Below are positions 37,850 to 49,694 of a DNA stretch of 64,000 nucleotides, piece by piece; within the stretch, counting starts at the first letter, position 1, and the number at the start of each line of letters is the position of its first letter. This DNA comes from Beroe forskalii (lineage: Eukaryota; Ctenophora; Nuda; Beroida; Beroidae): the NCBI GenBank assembly GCA_011033025.1, contig WFMF01000257.1:1-64000 (forward strand), read 5' to 3'. Below the pieces are notes generated by a model that made no database searches, was not told the DNA's origin, and saw only the letters and a list, made by a program, of their open reading frames with translations. Made by a program: the position numbers and the translations under genes.

Positions 37850-40249
37850 TACGATGACTGACTGCTGATCTGCAGTATAAGAGGTCCCATGTCGTACAGA
37901 AGATTGACCGGAGTATGTGATAACAGACATCCCGTCACCGGTGTTTGTTTGTGTTTGTCAGTGTGTATGTCAATGTGTTTGTCAGTGTGTAATCGTTTGA
38001 AGAGCAAATATCAAAAGGCTTTTATTAGTACGAGAAAACAAAATCTCCGAATGTCTTATCGGGAGGGTGCCAAATAACTGTCCTCCAAAAACTACAACTC
38101 CGTTTATTTGAAACCAAAGAGTAGCGCATGGGAATGGGGATCTGTCATCTGTGAGAGGGCTAGGGAAGTAGGGAACTTCCCAAGCTCTAGAGGGGAATTG
38201 GAAGTTGAGATCTGTAGGTAATTTTCCTGTCCCTAGAGGGGAATGTGGAAAGGTGAATGCGGAGAGGGTGATTCTCTAGCTCTAGAGGGAAGTGAGGACC
38301 AGTGAAAGAGCTGGGGGAAAGGAGGGTATTGCTGTATCGGCTGCCAATAACAGAGGATCTACCACCAGTATCATGTGTCAATATAATCCTCAAGAGAGCT
38401 CATGTTGCCACGACAACTGTCACGTGCGTCATTGGCACCTTACCACTTCAAATTAACCGGTACAAACTTACAAAGTAGACTCTACCGGAATTAATGATGA
38501 TTCATGAAGAACGGTAATTGTGATTTCGGATTAAGATAAACGTATGAACCTTGGCTCGAGTTTTAGAATCCCTAAACTATTTGCTAAGTAGCTGAAAATA
38601 GTGAGCCGTGGCTGAAATGTGGAATTTATCTAAGTCTCTCAAAAGTTTCAAAGGTTCAATGGAACACCCTCCTTTATTCTCTTGAAAGGATTCCCATGGC
38701 ATAAAGTACTTTCTAAAGAATCAATGAATCATAGAACAGTTAGGGTACTTTGAGCATGGCGAAACACTATAAGGTATTTAAAGTAATGAAAGAGGCATTC
38801 TGTAAATACCAGGGAGAGAGCATTCACTGCGTTTACTGGGCGTTGCCCGTTGGCAAAACCAAACTGAGAAGTGAAGAGATGAAAGCTTTTTTCATGTTCC
38901 CCAAACATTGCCCGTTGACGTGAAATATGAAATTAAAATTATGAACGACGATAGCACACAATTAATTTTTCAGTTCTGGGCTAAGAAAAACGACAGTTGC
39001 ACAGAAAATATTCTTCAGATTTTAGTTCAGCTCCAAACATTGATTGGGTGCCCTGTCAAAGCAACTCCACACTACGGATGTGTGGAGCTACTGGTAGGCC
39101 TACTTATAATCAAATTATGGTGCCTTCTAAACCTCAGATGTTCATCAAACCTCTCAAATTATACGGAAGGTTGCCAAATAGCTTGTGTAGAGAGCTGCCA
39201 GGTTTAGAAACTATCTAAGCTGTTTAACCGAATTTAAACCGACACAGCAATGTAACCCTACAATGTCCAGTCCATCTGAATGCATTATAGAAATATACCA
39301 CAGTGCTGAGACTTCTATAATTTACTTTTCAATCAAGCAATATTTCGCAATGCTGTACATGAATTGCCAACGAAACCAAGCATCGCCACGATACCACCAT
39401 TGCGGACGCCTCCATATTTGAGAAATTTACCATTAAAAACAGATATTTAATCCTCAATAGATGGATTGAAGAGCACCGACAGTACAAGCGTACTGAGTAC
39501 ACTCAGACTCTGAATGTCCATTGAGAGTTGGCAGGAGCCCCATTGTGCATCCCACTACCATTAACTCCCTGCCGTCTTCTTCTACAGTCGTGAACAATGT
39601 ACGAAATCAAAGTACCCCTAGCTACGTGATTCTAATAGCATTGGAACTGGTCGGTTAGCCCTTATCGGGAATACGGATTCTGGGAGCTGAAAATCACTCT
39701 CCTGAGCTTTGACAGGATTTGAAATTAAATTCCAACGCCCTGCAGATTGAACTGTAGATCATGTGAGACCTGAACCCGCTGCAAAAACCCTGCAAGAGAA
39801 ATATAATTCCTTTTAAACAGAATACCTTTCTATCTCAGCAACTACACCCCAAATCATTGTACTCTCAAATTGCTTAACCACTGCAGATTATACGAGTTTT
39901 GGGAAAGCCACAACGTCTTCACCCTCGGTAAAACAGGCAGCACGACACTTGGCAGTTGCAGCAGTTTCCAGTGCATGACATTGCATGACACTCCCTCCGG
40001 TCTAATTGCAACAACTTGCAACAGCGTGTAAATTGTGAAGGTATAGTGGACTCCAACAATATGTAAACCTTATTAGGAAATACCCAACTTCTGACTAGCC
40101 GGATTGTTAGGAGAATTGCGCGAGCTTTCCAGTCTAAATGTCGGAACTCACAGCTCAACTTCATTACTTTAGTACCTCCCGTTAAACGCATTATTCTTCT
40201 AAAAAGTCATTCTTAGACCGATCATGGAGTGAAATCATATATCTTACAG
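37850..40249. other. Stretch without a recognised gene
   Basis: Two overlapping plus-strand frames (38908-39207, 38997-39218) are longer than their surroundings but match no family I know. CTAGAGGGGAA recurs at 38187, 38235 and 38282. Confidence 0.35.
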
Positions 40250-40494
40250 AACACCAGCTTACCTTCCAAAAGTGGGTAGCAGGAGTAGCACTGCTACCGA
40301 GGGGATTTTTTTCAAAACCGAGGGGATTTTCAAGTCAAGATGCATGCACGCGCAGCGTGCATGCCGCGCCGAAATATCTTATAAAAATGCAATAAAATTG
40401 TATATTTGCAATTTATGTGTTCTAATAACAACGTAGATCAATTTCAACTATCAATTTAAGGATTCATATGTGGGGGGAATACAAACATACAAAG

Positions 40495-40835
40495 GGACGT
40501 GAGGGGAAGTGAACTGAAGGTGAGGGGAAGATGGTGTGATGAGCAGAGTGAGGGGAATCAAGGTGAGGGGACGCTAACTGAGTGGAAGTAGAGTGAGGGG
40601 ATTTGGCTAATTAAGGTGAGGGGAAGTATGGTGAGGGGAAGAATGGTGAGGGAACTGTGGTGAGGGGAAGTATGGTGAGGGGAATTAACTAATTAATGTG
40701 AGGGGAAGTGTGGTAAGGAAAGTACGGTGAGGGGAAGTATGGTGAGGGGAAGTATGGTGAGGGGAAGTATGGTGAGGGGAAGTGTGGTGAGGGGAAGTAT
40801 GGTGAGGGGAAGTGTGGTGAGGGGAAGTGAGGTGA
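40495..40835. repeat. 15-bp GGTGAGGGGAAGTAT minisatellite
   Basis: About 17 copies, very uniform from 40725 to 40830 and more diverged upstream. It lies within the 1.25-kb transposon. The minus-strand frame gives an FPSPYFPSPHFPS peptide that is a by-product. Confidence 0.9.
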
Positions 40836-40956
40836 GAGAGGGCGATATGTCACACAAGGGGAAATACTGACCATTGTAAACTTTTGTAATATTTCAATGA
40901 TAGATAATTGATAGAAAATGCCTTTGGCAACAAAAGGATTGTTAATCAAATTAAAC

Positions 40957-41430
40957 AGATCGATCTTAGAGGCAGATTCAGGCGAAAAACCTTAAAAAAT
41001 TTCGCCTGCGGCGGGCTGTTTTATTCCCATTGTACATTAACCAGATTGATGGTCGAAGCAGATTCAGGTGCAAAACCTTAAAAATTTTCCCCTGCGGCGG
41101 GCTGTTGTGATCCAATCATGTTACCAAATTGATCTTACACACAATCTCAGATGTAAAACTTTCAAAATTTTTGCTTACGGCTGGTGCTGTTTTATTTACA
41201 TTATACATTATCTAAATTGATCTTAGAGGCAAATTCATGGGCAAAACCTTAAAAATTTTCGCCTGCGGCGGGCTGTACTTAATTGTCATTCAAATGGCTC
41301 TGAATGGCTTACGGCTGGCTGTTTTAATCACATTATACATTATCTAAATTGATCTTAGAGGCAGATTCATTTGCAAAACCTTGAAAATTTTCGCCTGCGG
41401 CGGGCTGTACTTAATTGTCATCTAAATGGC
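40957..41430. repeat. ~85-130-bp tandem repeat (GATCTTAGAGGCAGATTCA ... CGGCGGGCTG)
   Basis: Five copies begin near 40957, 41047, 41131, 41217 and 41350. Each carries GATCTTAGAGGCAGATTCA or a variant, then AAAACCTTAAAAATTTTCG and CCTGCGGCGGGCTG. They form the core of the 1.25-kb transposon. Confidence 0.8.
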
Positions 41431-41744
41431 TCTTGGCTCTGAGCATGCTTGAAACCGAGGGGATTTTGAAATCTGCTACCAAGGGGATTTTCCCTTTTGG
41501 AAGGTAAGAACACCAGGCTCTACCTTGGAACTCTCAAATCGAAAAACAATTACCTAATTACACTTAATTACTGAGTTTTTGGCTCGCAATAATTAAGTGC
41601 GCACATCCTAAAGTGCGCACCAATTATATATTGAAAAGAGGGCAAAAAGGGATTCTCAAATGAGATGCCCCATTCAAAGATAGTATGAAATTGAAGGACC
41701 TAGACTGGATAGCTAGTCTTCAAATATATGGATTTCAGTGAGAT

Positions 41745-42910
41745 AACATTGTATAACATTGTATCAACTTGTTTTTAGAATTAGACGAATATTTGTACAT
41801 AGATTTTTCTTCATCATATCAAAATTTCTCGATTACAATAATTACTCCTCCAACAATAAACTGGAAAACCCTCAGTCTCAACTTCTATATTTCAGAAATA
41901 AAATAAGAACCGAGCTTTCCGTCAGGTTATGTTCAAAATGTTACGACTTTCAGTCAAATTTTATGGAATTTAATTTGTGTACGTGGAGACAGTTACGAAA
42001 TATTGTGGCTTTATGGAAGAGGGATTTCCTATGGGGAAATTCCTTGCAAAAATTGATAATAATTGTTTTCTTGATAAAAGTTGTTTTCTGGTGGTGATTT
42101 TCAATGATATCATCAAGTAAACATGGTATAAAATATTAACTTGTTTTTAAAATTCGACGTATTTCTGTGCATAGATTTTGTTTCTTTATCATATCAAAAT
42201 CCGTCGATTACAATAATTACTCTTCAAATAATAAACCATGTCTGACCTTAGTACTTGAGTAAGAAAACCCCCAGTCCATACTTCTATAAATTTCTAAATA
42301 AAAACGAGCTTTCCATTGAAAATTTTGGATTTTCAGCAAAATTTTATGGAATTTCATTGCACATTATTCGTTCAATCTTCCAGTTTGGCACTGCACGTTC
42401 TCCAATGAAGGCCATGAGAGATTCTAGGACTAGCAGCAGTGGATGTGGAGAACTTAGTTCCGCAATATTGTGGCAAAATTGGGATTCTCATAGGAGATAT
42501 CCCATGCAAAGATCTTTATTGAAGCAAATATTCAGGTGGCGTCATACGTAGTCATAGGATTGTCACTGATATAACATTGTATAAAATATATAAACTTGTT
42601 TTTAGAATTCGACAACTTTTTGTGCTTGGGTTTGATTTCTTTATTATATCAAAATTCGTCGGTTAAATATAATTACTCTCCAAATAGTAAACCAGGTCTA
42701 GCCTTATATTTTGAGTAAGAAAACCCTCAGTCTTAAATTCTATATTTCTAAACTAAATAAGAACCGAGCTTTTGGTCGGTTTCCATTTAAATGTTGGAAC
42801 TTTCAGCACAATTGCAAATCAATCGTACAATCTTCCTTAGGGCACTGCACCCTCGAATGTAGGCCATGAGAGATTCTGTGACTCACAGTGGAGCAGAATG
42901 CGGGTTTGAG
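41745..42910. repeat. Triplicated ~370-440-bp segment
   Basis: Three diverged tandem copies begin near 41750, 42125 and 42570. Each opens TATAACATTGTAT or TATAAAATAT, then AACTTGTTTTTAGAATT. Shared downstream phrases are CATATCAAAATT, GATTACAATAATTACTC, AAAACCCTCAGTC and GAACCGAGCTTT. Copies 2 and 3 share the end GGCCATGAGAGATTCT. The open frames at 41759-42097 and 42255-42551 lie inside copies and differ from each other, so coding is unlikely. Confidence 0.8.
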
Positions 42911-43139
42911 TGGGGCGAGTGAGACGTATAATATCAACTGAACACACTCTTCTCTATAATATTATGTGGAAGGTGGTGACAACTCTCAAACAGTGTTCCA
43001 CTGCCACGGTTCTTATTTTTGTTTTTTATAGTTAGACTTTTAGTTAGACCACTGGTTAGAAAACTAGTTATTAAGTTTAGTTAGAACTTATTATCTTTTG
43101 CGTGAGTGAAGGGGCGATTGTGCATGGACTGATGTAGGC

Positions 43140-43340
43140 GAGTTCCAGAGAAGAGAGAAGAAGAGCAAAGAGAGAGAGAGAGACAGAGGACACAGTTGGT
43201 GGATGACACTACAAGAAAGGGGGATAAGGCCAGGGACTCAAGGAGGTAGAGGAGACAGGGGAAGTATACAAGAACAAGACTATAGTTTGGTAGATGAGAA
43301 GAAGAAGAGAAGTGGAAGAAAAAGAGGAGAGCATGTATTG
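43140..43340. repeat. Purine-rich (GA) low-complexity tract
   Basis: AGAGAAGAGAG and AGAAGAAGAG runs. The open frames on both strands are composition-driven. Confidence 0.6.
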
Positions 43341-44222
43341 TGGAGAAGAGAGTTTAACTGCACAGTACGGACATTGTATACCAAACCACACACTCACATT
43401 ACAGTTTATTATCACCCCGCACTATACTACACGGATTAAAATGGCGAGGTGTAGCTCCAGAGGGATATAACAAAAATCAGCAAACTATTTTGTATATTAT
43501 ATTTGCGTATAATAAGTGATGACACTTTTATTATTTAAGCTTTACATCCACTGTGCATATATTGCAATATATTAGAATACACAGAGCTTTGCAATGGGGA
43601 GGACTGTTTGTGTGAGTGAGACTCTCCCGATGTCAAGGCTACGGGATGATCCAAAGATAACAAATCTTATCTCCCATCCACTGGACTCAAAGCGATCAGA
43701 TGGGTTTTACTCGGAATCTTATCTCTCATTCAATGGTCTCAAAGTGTAGTGAGTCCATGTTTTAATGTATCTTGAGACCATGTTTATAGTGTCTAGGTAC
43801 CTTATTAGCACTAAATTCCTTCAATGGATCTAGATTGCTAAATATTCCGTTCCCACCTCAAATTATCGCAAACAACTCAACATAATATCATGAGAAGGAG
43901 CATTCTTCAAATGAATACGAGAATTAATGTCATTTTGAAATTTACTGTGGATAAAAGCCTGCAATCGTGGCTTGATGGTCGTGTATGTTAGCTGAAATAA
44001 GCTGATAGGTATTAGGTAATCCATTGAAAAAGAACTGTTCTGAATCCAGTGGGAAGGGAAAATCCAAAAAGCTCCATTTTCAAAGCATATTTGGATCAGC
44101 CAGTAGCTCGATAAGCAATAATATAGAATATATATCAAATTCAGTAGGATCCAATCATAAATCAACAAATAGCAAGTTAGATACATTGATCGAAATCTCT
44201 AAACAAGTAATGTAACAAATAT

Positions 44223-44228
44223 TTTATT
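44223..44228 (-). other. Poly(A) signal AATAAA of the STAR gene
   Basis: AATAAA on the minus strand, 42 bases after the stop codon at 44270-44272. It supports that stop as the true end of the last exon. Confidence 0.6.
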
Positions 44229-44269
44229 AAGAAAAAATAAGTGTGGACTTACAACATGGATACATGTGA

Positions 44270-47229
44270 CTACATGTAGGATGCCAATAGGGAACTGATT
44301 TCATTTAGTAGAGGAACAGGCTGTTTAGCACTTACGGCGGCAGGGGTCGTCAGGAAGGGCTCCAGGTTCGGGCTCGTGTTCCTCAGCAGGGGGGTGTGCA
44401 CGTTGCGCGGGAAGGTCGGCGGCAGCGCGCCCCCCGACAGCTGCGAGGGCGTGCCGGACGTGCCGGAGGAGGGCCGCAGCGTGGCGCGCGCGCCGCCGCC
44501 ACCGCCGCCGGGCGCCGCGCCCCCCGCTATCCGGGACCCTAACGTGTTCTGCGGCACGCGTCCAGACGGCGTACCTGCGGGGGGAGGGGTGTTTGATGAA
44601 GGAGCACAATCAATGCTTCATGTCCTGATAGTTTACTATTTTCTTATTTTAGTCTTGAAAACTGACACGGTCTCAGATAAATCATACCATTATTATAGCT
44701 GAGTGAATGGGGTGAATATCATTTTAATTCGTACATCAATTAAAAACGCTTAAACCTACAGAGCTCACATCATAAGCTGATTAACTATCCGATTGGAGGT
44801 TATTGTTCTGCAGATAAAGACACCTCACAGTGTTCTGTGCCCTGGGGTCAGCCTTGCAATATGACTCCCCAGGGTCATAATACGGACGAAGCTAAACTGT
44901 TTGATCAAACGCAGTCATGTGCCTCTTACCATGATTAATTCAGAGCTAAGGTTTTACTGTGCAGCAACCGTTCAACACTTCTCATCAATTAGTCAAATAT
45001 CGTGGGATTGAGGGCTTATATATTAAATTCTGCGCAGGTAATATTAACATAATTTGGATTAAATTCAGCAGGACAGATCTAGGGACGGCGCCCAGTAAAG
45101 ATTTTGAGACTAACGTCCATCACGACCGTTATTCATCGGTCACGTTTCCACCAGAACAGAACGAAATATAAGCTTCAGAAACCGTTGAAAACCTAAGTTT
45201 AAAATTGTTGAAAAATGTAATAGGGGTGGTATAGGGGGGGGTGGTATAGGATTTGGAGAGGTTTTGTAATGAATACGACCAAATATATCCGAGGGACGCG
45301 CAGTCATTTTCCCATTATATTAGAGGTGCTAATTTGCTCAGGAATCACATTCATCAGCTTGATTAATATTAGCTTTCACTGATAGCGCATGTAATGTACA
45401 CGCTGACCCTCTCTAGGAGCTGGTAAACTCCGGAGGCAAATGGAGAGAGCTATGGTATTGTTTGTAGCCGCCCTAATTTCTACTGGTAGGTCCATGAACC
45501 AAGTGAATTTTAGGAGCATGGGCTATTATTAAAACCTCATACACTCGCACTCAAGTTACATCAACTAATAGTCTAAAAATAAAACTCAACAACTCCTTTG
45601 ATTTAGATTATCCGAGTATATTAGAATGTAAGCTAACGTATCAGTCCGTGCCAGATACATAAACTGTAAAGTGCACCCCATCTGATTTACCTAAACCAGT
45701 AATTAGGACGTATAATTAGTAAAATACTGGATATTAAACCATCACTCACCTCGGCTAGAAGTACCACCCAAGTAGTCTGGTTGAAAGGTTCCATTGAGGA
45801 CAGCTAGTTCCCTCAACTGTTCATTCTTTATCTGATCATGCAATGGGTCCTGAAAGTGAAATCAGTAGAAGCACATTAAATGATATCGCCTTTAATTTTA
45901 CAATCATTGATGATATTCAACCTGTTTGATCAATCTACAGAAGATTTGAAGACAAGACATAATCACATATTTTTCAGTCTATTCAGTAAGATAGTAAACG
46001 CATGTGGTAGGACTTACAACTGGGAGGCAGATGTGTTTGATCTCGGCAGCTGCAGCTTGGAACCTGGCCTCAGCGACCCCGGGCGCCCCTTCCACCTCAA
46101 TAAGGACATGTAGCTCCTCCAGGAGGTGTTCATGTTTTGGCTTGCTTCGCAACTCATCTTCCTGAAATGCAAGACAGTGTGAGAAGGGAGTAGTGGCTGC
46201 GTTGAAAAGATACATGAGGAAGACAAAAGAGTCACGAAAAAGGTAGAAATGAATATCAGAGCCATTTCTCACCTTTTGCTTATCTCTCATGCTTCCACGG
46301 CCAAGAACTGTCATTTTTGTCCTGGTGTCAGCCTGTAACCTTTGCAAAGTCAGACCCCGAGGCCCAAGAAGTCTTCCGACGAAGTTGAACTGAAAAATAC
46401 AAAAAGTTTATATTTTCTCATCACAAGACGTGCAGCACTATATAATGCCTTCAATCTTTTTTTGAAGCATTTTTATTACTTTGAGTTTGAAAGTTAGATG
46501 CTTGAAAGCTTGGTTAAGCAATCAACTTAGTAGGAATGTTGAAAACGTTAAATGGTGTCAAGTTATCAGAAGCTTTCGAAAATCATGCGATTATCGTTGT
46601 CAGCAACTGAGACATTGTTAGGTGGTAAGAAAACTACATTAAAAGCTACTCACATCAGAGGGCATTCCAGCCATCCTCACATCAGTACTTTCTTGGACTG
46701 GGAGGTACACTTTGCCACTGGCTTTGACGATAACATTGGCTCCATCTGCACTTATTATCTGGGTAGGCAATGTATCTACCCTTATCCGCCAAAACATAGG
46801 ATGCACAAAAGCTGACTGCTGCACATGCTGGATCTCTGAAAGTTTAGAGGTTTGTGGTTAGGCGGTTGAGAGGTAATTGGCTCAAAATTTTGGCATGATG
46901 ATAACATCATGTTCTTTAGATCTATAATTTGATTTATTGGCAACTGTTTCATATTTGCTTGTGCATTCACATAAAGCTCTTAAAGTCTTTAAAATTTCTG
47001 AAAAACTTCAATAAGAATTGGCATGACTATGATTATCAGCAAATAATTTTAATACATTTTTGATAGATATGATTGATTCATAGCTGTCATACCATGTTCA
47101 ATAAGCCTTTTACAGTGCCTCAGTCCACTGTCAAGTCTGTCTTTTTCATGGTGAAGTTCTTGTAGGTATGACTGGTTATCTTTATCAACAAGGCTTAATG
47201 AACCAAAAGGTGGCAACCCATTCATCCTT
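44270..47229 (-). CDS. STAR-family KH-domain RNA-binding protein (Sam68/Quaking-like), six exons
   Basis: Minus-strand gene for an RNA-binding protein that in this family controls splicing, stability or translation. Exons: 47229-47093, 46835-46654, 46389-46273, 46161-46018, 45849-45750 and 44574-44270. All splice sites are AG/GT and the phases join (1, 0, 0, 0, 1). Exon 1 holds the QUA1 dimerisation helix (SYLQELHHEKDRLDS). Exons 3 and 4 hold the KH domain: FNFVGRLLGPRG, GRGSMRDKQK and ELHVLIEV are hallmark motifs. Exon 5 gives QUA2 (EQLRELAVLNGTF). The GC-rich last exon encodes a Gly/Pro/Thr-rich tail ending ISSLLASYM. From the ATG at 47225 the product is about 326 residues, near Quaking size. 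KH features are mixed between Sam68-type and Quaking-type, so I give no symbol. Before FNFVG there is an unusual insertion (STDVRMAGMPSD). A strong GTAAGT inside the last exon (about 44336) could make an alternative end. The start is uncertain because an AG acceptor directly precedes exon 1. Confidence 0.88.
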
Positions 47230-47960
47230 CTAGGGATAAATGACATTTCAATAGAAATCAATAATAATTACATGTCATGTTGAACTTGATTGCTTATAGC
47301 ATTGACTGAGGGGGACCCCGTCATGAAACACTAAAAATGCAATAATGGATTCAAATCAGATCTAATTTTCACCACTGATTTACTGCCAGTTGGAGAATAC
47401 AACATTTAAAATGATTATATTATTATCTCTCGTCTACAGAAAACTCCATATGGTGATAAGCACCTTCCTCAAATTTGATTGTAATTAGTAGCGTTGTTAA
47501 GTTAAACTTACATGTCATCAAGTACAAAAAGAACTAAAGTAGGTATATGATAAATAAAGAATGATTGATTCCTTCAAGACATCAATCTACAAGACTTTTC
47601 TTCAATCAGTATCTAATTTATATCAACCTATATTGGTATCTAATCAGTATCTAATCTATCTCAGCATCTTATTTAAATAAGTGTGTGAGAAGTAGATCTG
47701 TGCTTCTAAATTGTTCCTGGAGTACCAGGGCAACTTCAGAAGTCTTTAACTTCTAGCCTGATTTCTATGGGGGTTGGGGGCATACATAAAGGATGCCTGC
47801 AAAAGTTTGGCCAGTTTAGAAAGGGAAATATGATATTTATACTTTATTAAAACTTTATTAATACTTTTAACTCCTGACAGGGGCGTATCCACAGGGTAGA
47901 TGACACAGGCAACTGCCTCCCCTTTTCTGACAGAATTTCATATTCATCCATCTGATAGTA
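47230..47960. other. Region upstream of the STAR gene, no gene seen
   Basis: AT-rich with repeated ATCAGTATCTAAT phrases at 47606-47660. It may carry the STAR gene promoter or a 5' untranslated exon, but no TATA or CpG island stands out. Confidence 0.35.
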
Positions 47961-48155
47961 GGACAAAACACCACCCAGACAAAACCCCACCCGGACATAA
48001 CCCCACCTTAGAGCACAAATTGCGCGATGGGAACGTTCTTGCGAACCATACGTCCTAACCCTGACCGTAAAATTGCGTCACAGAATTACGCACGAGCGTC
48101 CCTTTCGCACAATTTGTGCTCTAAGGTGGTGCTTTATCCGGGTGATGTTTTGTCC
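47961..48155. mobile_element. 195-bp MITE-like inverted-repeat element
   Basis: Termini GGACAAAACA then CCACCC pair with the reversed right end (GGGTGATGTTTTGTCC). Inner arms share CCACCTTAGAGCACAAATTG. The element lacks coding capacity and no clear target duplication is seen. Two nested open frames across it are by-products. Confidence 0.7.
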
Positions 48156-48193
48156 GCACTCTCTCCATCTTTTTGTTTTCTGTATTGGGGCGG

Positions 48194-48305
48194 GGGTAAG
48201 GCAAACTTTGGCAAACTTTGGCAAACTTTGGCAAACACTTTTTTTGGCAAACTCCTAAATTTAGGGATTAATTTGCCAAAATTTGCCAAAGTTTGCCAAA
48301 AATTG
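48194..48305. repeat. Inverted repeat of TTTGGCAAAC units
   Basis: Four GGCAAACTTT units (48200-48250) are followed by three reversed units (TTTGCCAAA, 48271-48300), forming a hairpin. Confidence 0.8.
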
Positions 48306-48798
48306 CATGACTTCTCAAACCATTTGTAAGAATTTTTTCACTTGAATAAGTGTCAGATGGTAATCCAATGTATTATCTATAGACTTATCAACATTCAGAG
48401 AAAAGACATTAGAATGGAGTGATGTGCTAAAACTGAATATGATATTGAAGTGTTTATTAGGTCTCTTACTGTTCGATAAGTCTGTTAATTGAAAAGCAGA
48501 CAAATCTGTCATGTTCATTTGTCCATTTTGTTAGCTTTTAAGGAAAGGAGAAAAACAGGCATTTCCATTGACCCATTTTGTCCATTTTGTGCTTCTCTGT
48601 TCTTGGAAACCCACTGTGAGGCTGGCAATATGCCAAAATGTTTATTTTCAATATAACAAATTCAACATAAATTATAACAATTACTGAACAATATGTCTGT
48701 AATTATAGTAGTTAATGAACAAAACTAAACCTGTTACCTGTTACTAACACAGGTAAGAGTTTTGATACTAAATTCTACTGACTGTTACCACCTCTTAA

Positions 48799-48811
48799 GG
48801 GGGGGGGGGGG
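48799..48811. repeat. Poly(G) run
   Basis: About a dozen consecutive G, a site prone to slippage and sequencing error. Confidence 0.9.
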
Positions 48812-49694
48812 TTCAGGCCTTTTAATTGAGATGTGATAGCCAGGAAATGTACCTTCAGGAAAAACTGTTTGCCATCTATGTGCTATGACAATCAAAGAGC
48901 TGCATATGTCTTATCTTAGCTCTGACTGTACACATATAGCATTATTAACCTTAATGCCATGAATCATGCTCAGTTACTCCCTCTGAATTGCCAACAGAGG
49001 GTAATTATCATGAGTCAGCCTCAAATGCTTAATTTAACTGATTTTTAGCTATTTACTTCTGTAAAAAGATTATATAATTTACTTTAACATTGAATTTGTT
49101 TGACTCTGATGAAAAATATTTATATATTAAATGTTTATATGTCTGCATTTTGATTCATGTTTTTTGTTTTACTGATACGATTTTGAATGTCATGTTTTAT
49201 AAATATAAAATATTAAAGATACTTTTAAAAGTTTATAAAATTATGATTAAAAAATCTGAGGCACAGTTAAGGGTGATTTCATTATTAAATTGGCAAATGT
49301 AAAAGTTATGTTTTGTTATGATTTCTCAGCTGATTTCACGTTGTTTTCTCTATCATTATTGTTGCTTTATTTTTAAAAAGGCATCAGTGTTCTATAAATC
49401 TATTGCACTATGCATCAGAAAGTGATACTAAAAGACAAACCATAAGTAGGACCTGCAGTGTTCAGAAAATTACAAGGTTACAATATTGATTTTAATTGAT
49501 ATATAATTAATGAATACCTGCCTACAATTAAAGAGCATTAATATATAAGCATATAATTCTATCATCTTTTCTTCTGTGGGTCTTTAGAAATTGAAGCACA
49601 TTTTCAAGATATGATTATGCAGATCATAATATATACCTAATTAACTATTTGAGGAATGTGAAAAGTATTATGAATGCATTGCTGAAACTAAGAA

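Larger units (their letters stand above)
40258..41508. mobile_element. 1.25-kb non-autonomous DNA transposon with 8-bp TSD
   Basis: The perfect 15-bp terminal inverted repeat CTTACCTTCCAAAAG opens at 40258 and closes, reversed, at 41508. AACACCAG is present exactly outside both ends (40250-40257 and 41509-41516), an 8-bp target-site duplication as made by hAT-type transposases. Subterminal CTACCGAGGGGATTTT motifs occur near both ends but in the same orientation. The interior has no transposase. It contains a GGTGAGGGGAAGT minisatellite and about five copies of a ~85-130-bp unit. Confidence 0.85.

Noticed and set aside
1-44200. tRNA or rRNA genes in the gene-poor part
   Set aside because: I saw no convincing B-box/T-loop pair or rRNA core by eye; a tRNA search program would be decisive.
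44376-44702. Plus-strand frame opposite the STAR last exon
   Set aside because: Shadow of the GC-rich Gly/Pro exon; the minus-strand splice phases and poly(A) signal explain the region.
46014-46265. Overlapping minus-strand frame MALIFISTFF at the KH exons
   Set aside because: Reads through an intron in the wrong frame; the spliced STAR frame is clearly conserved.
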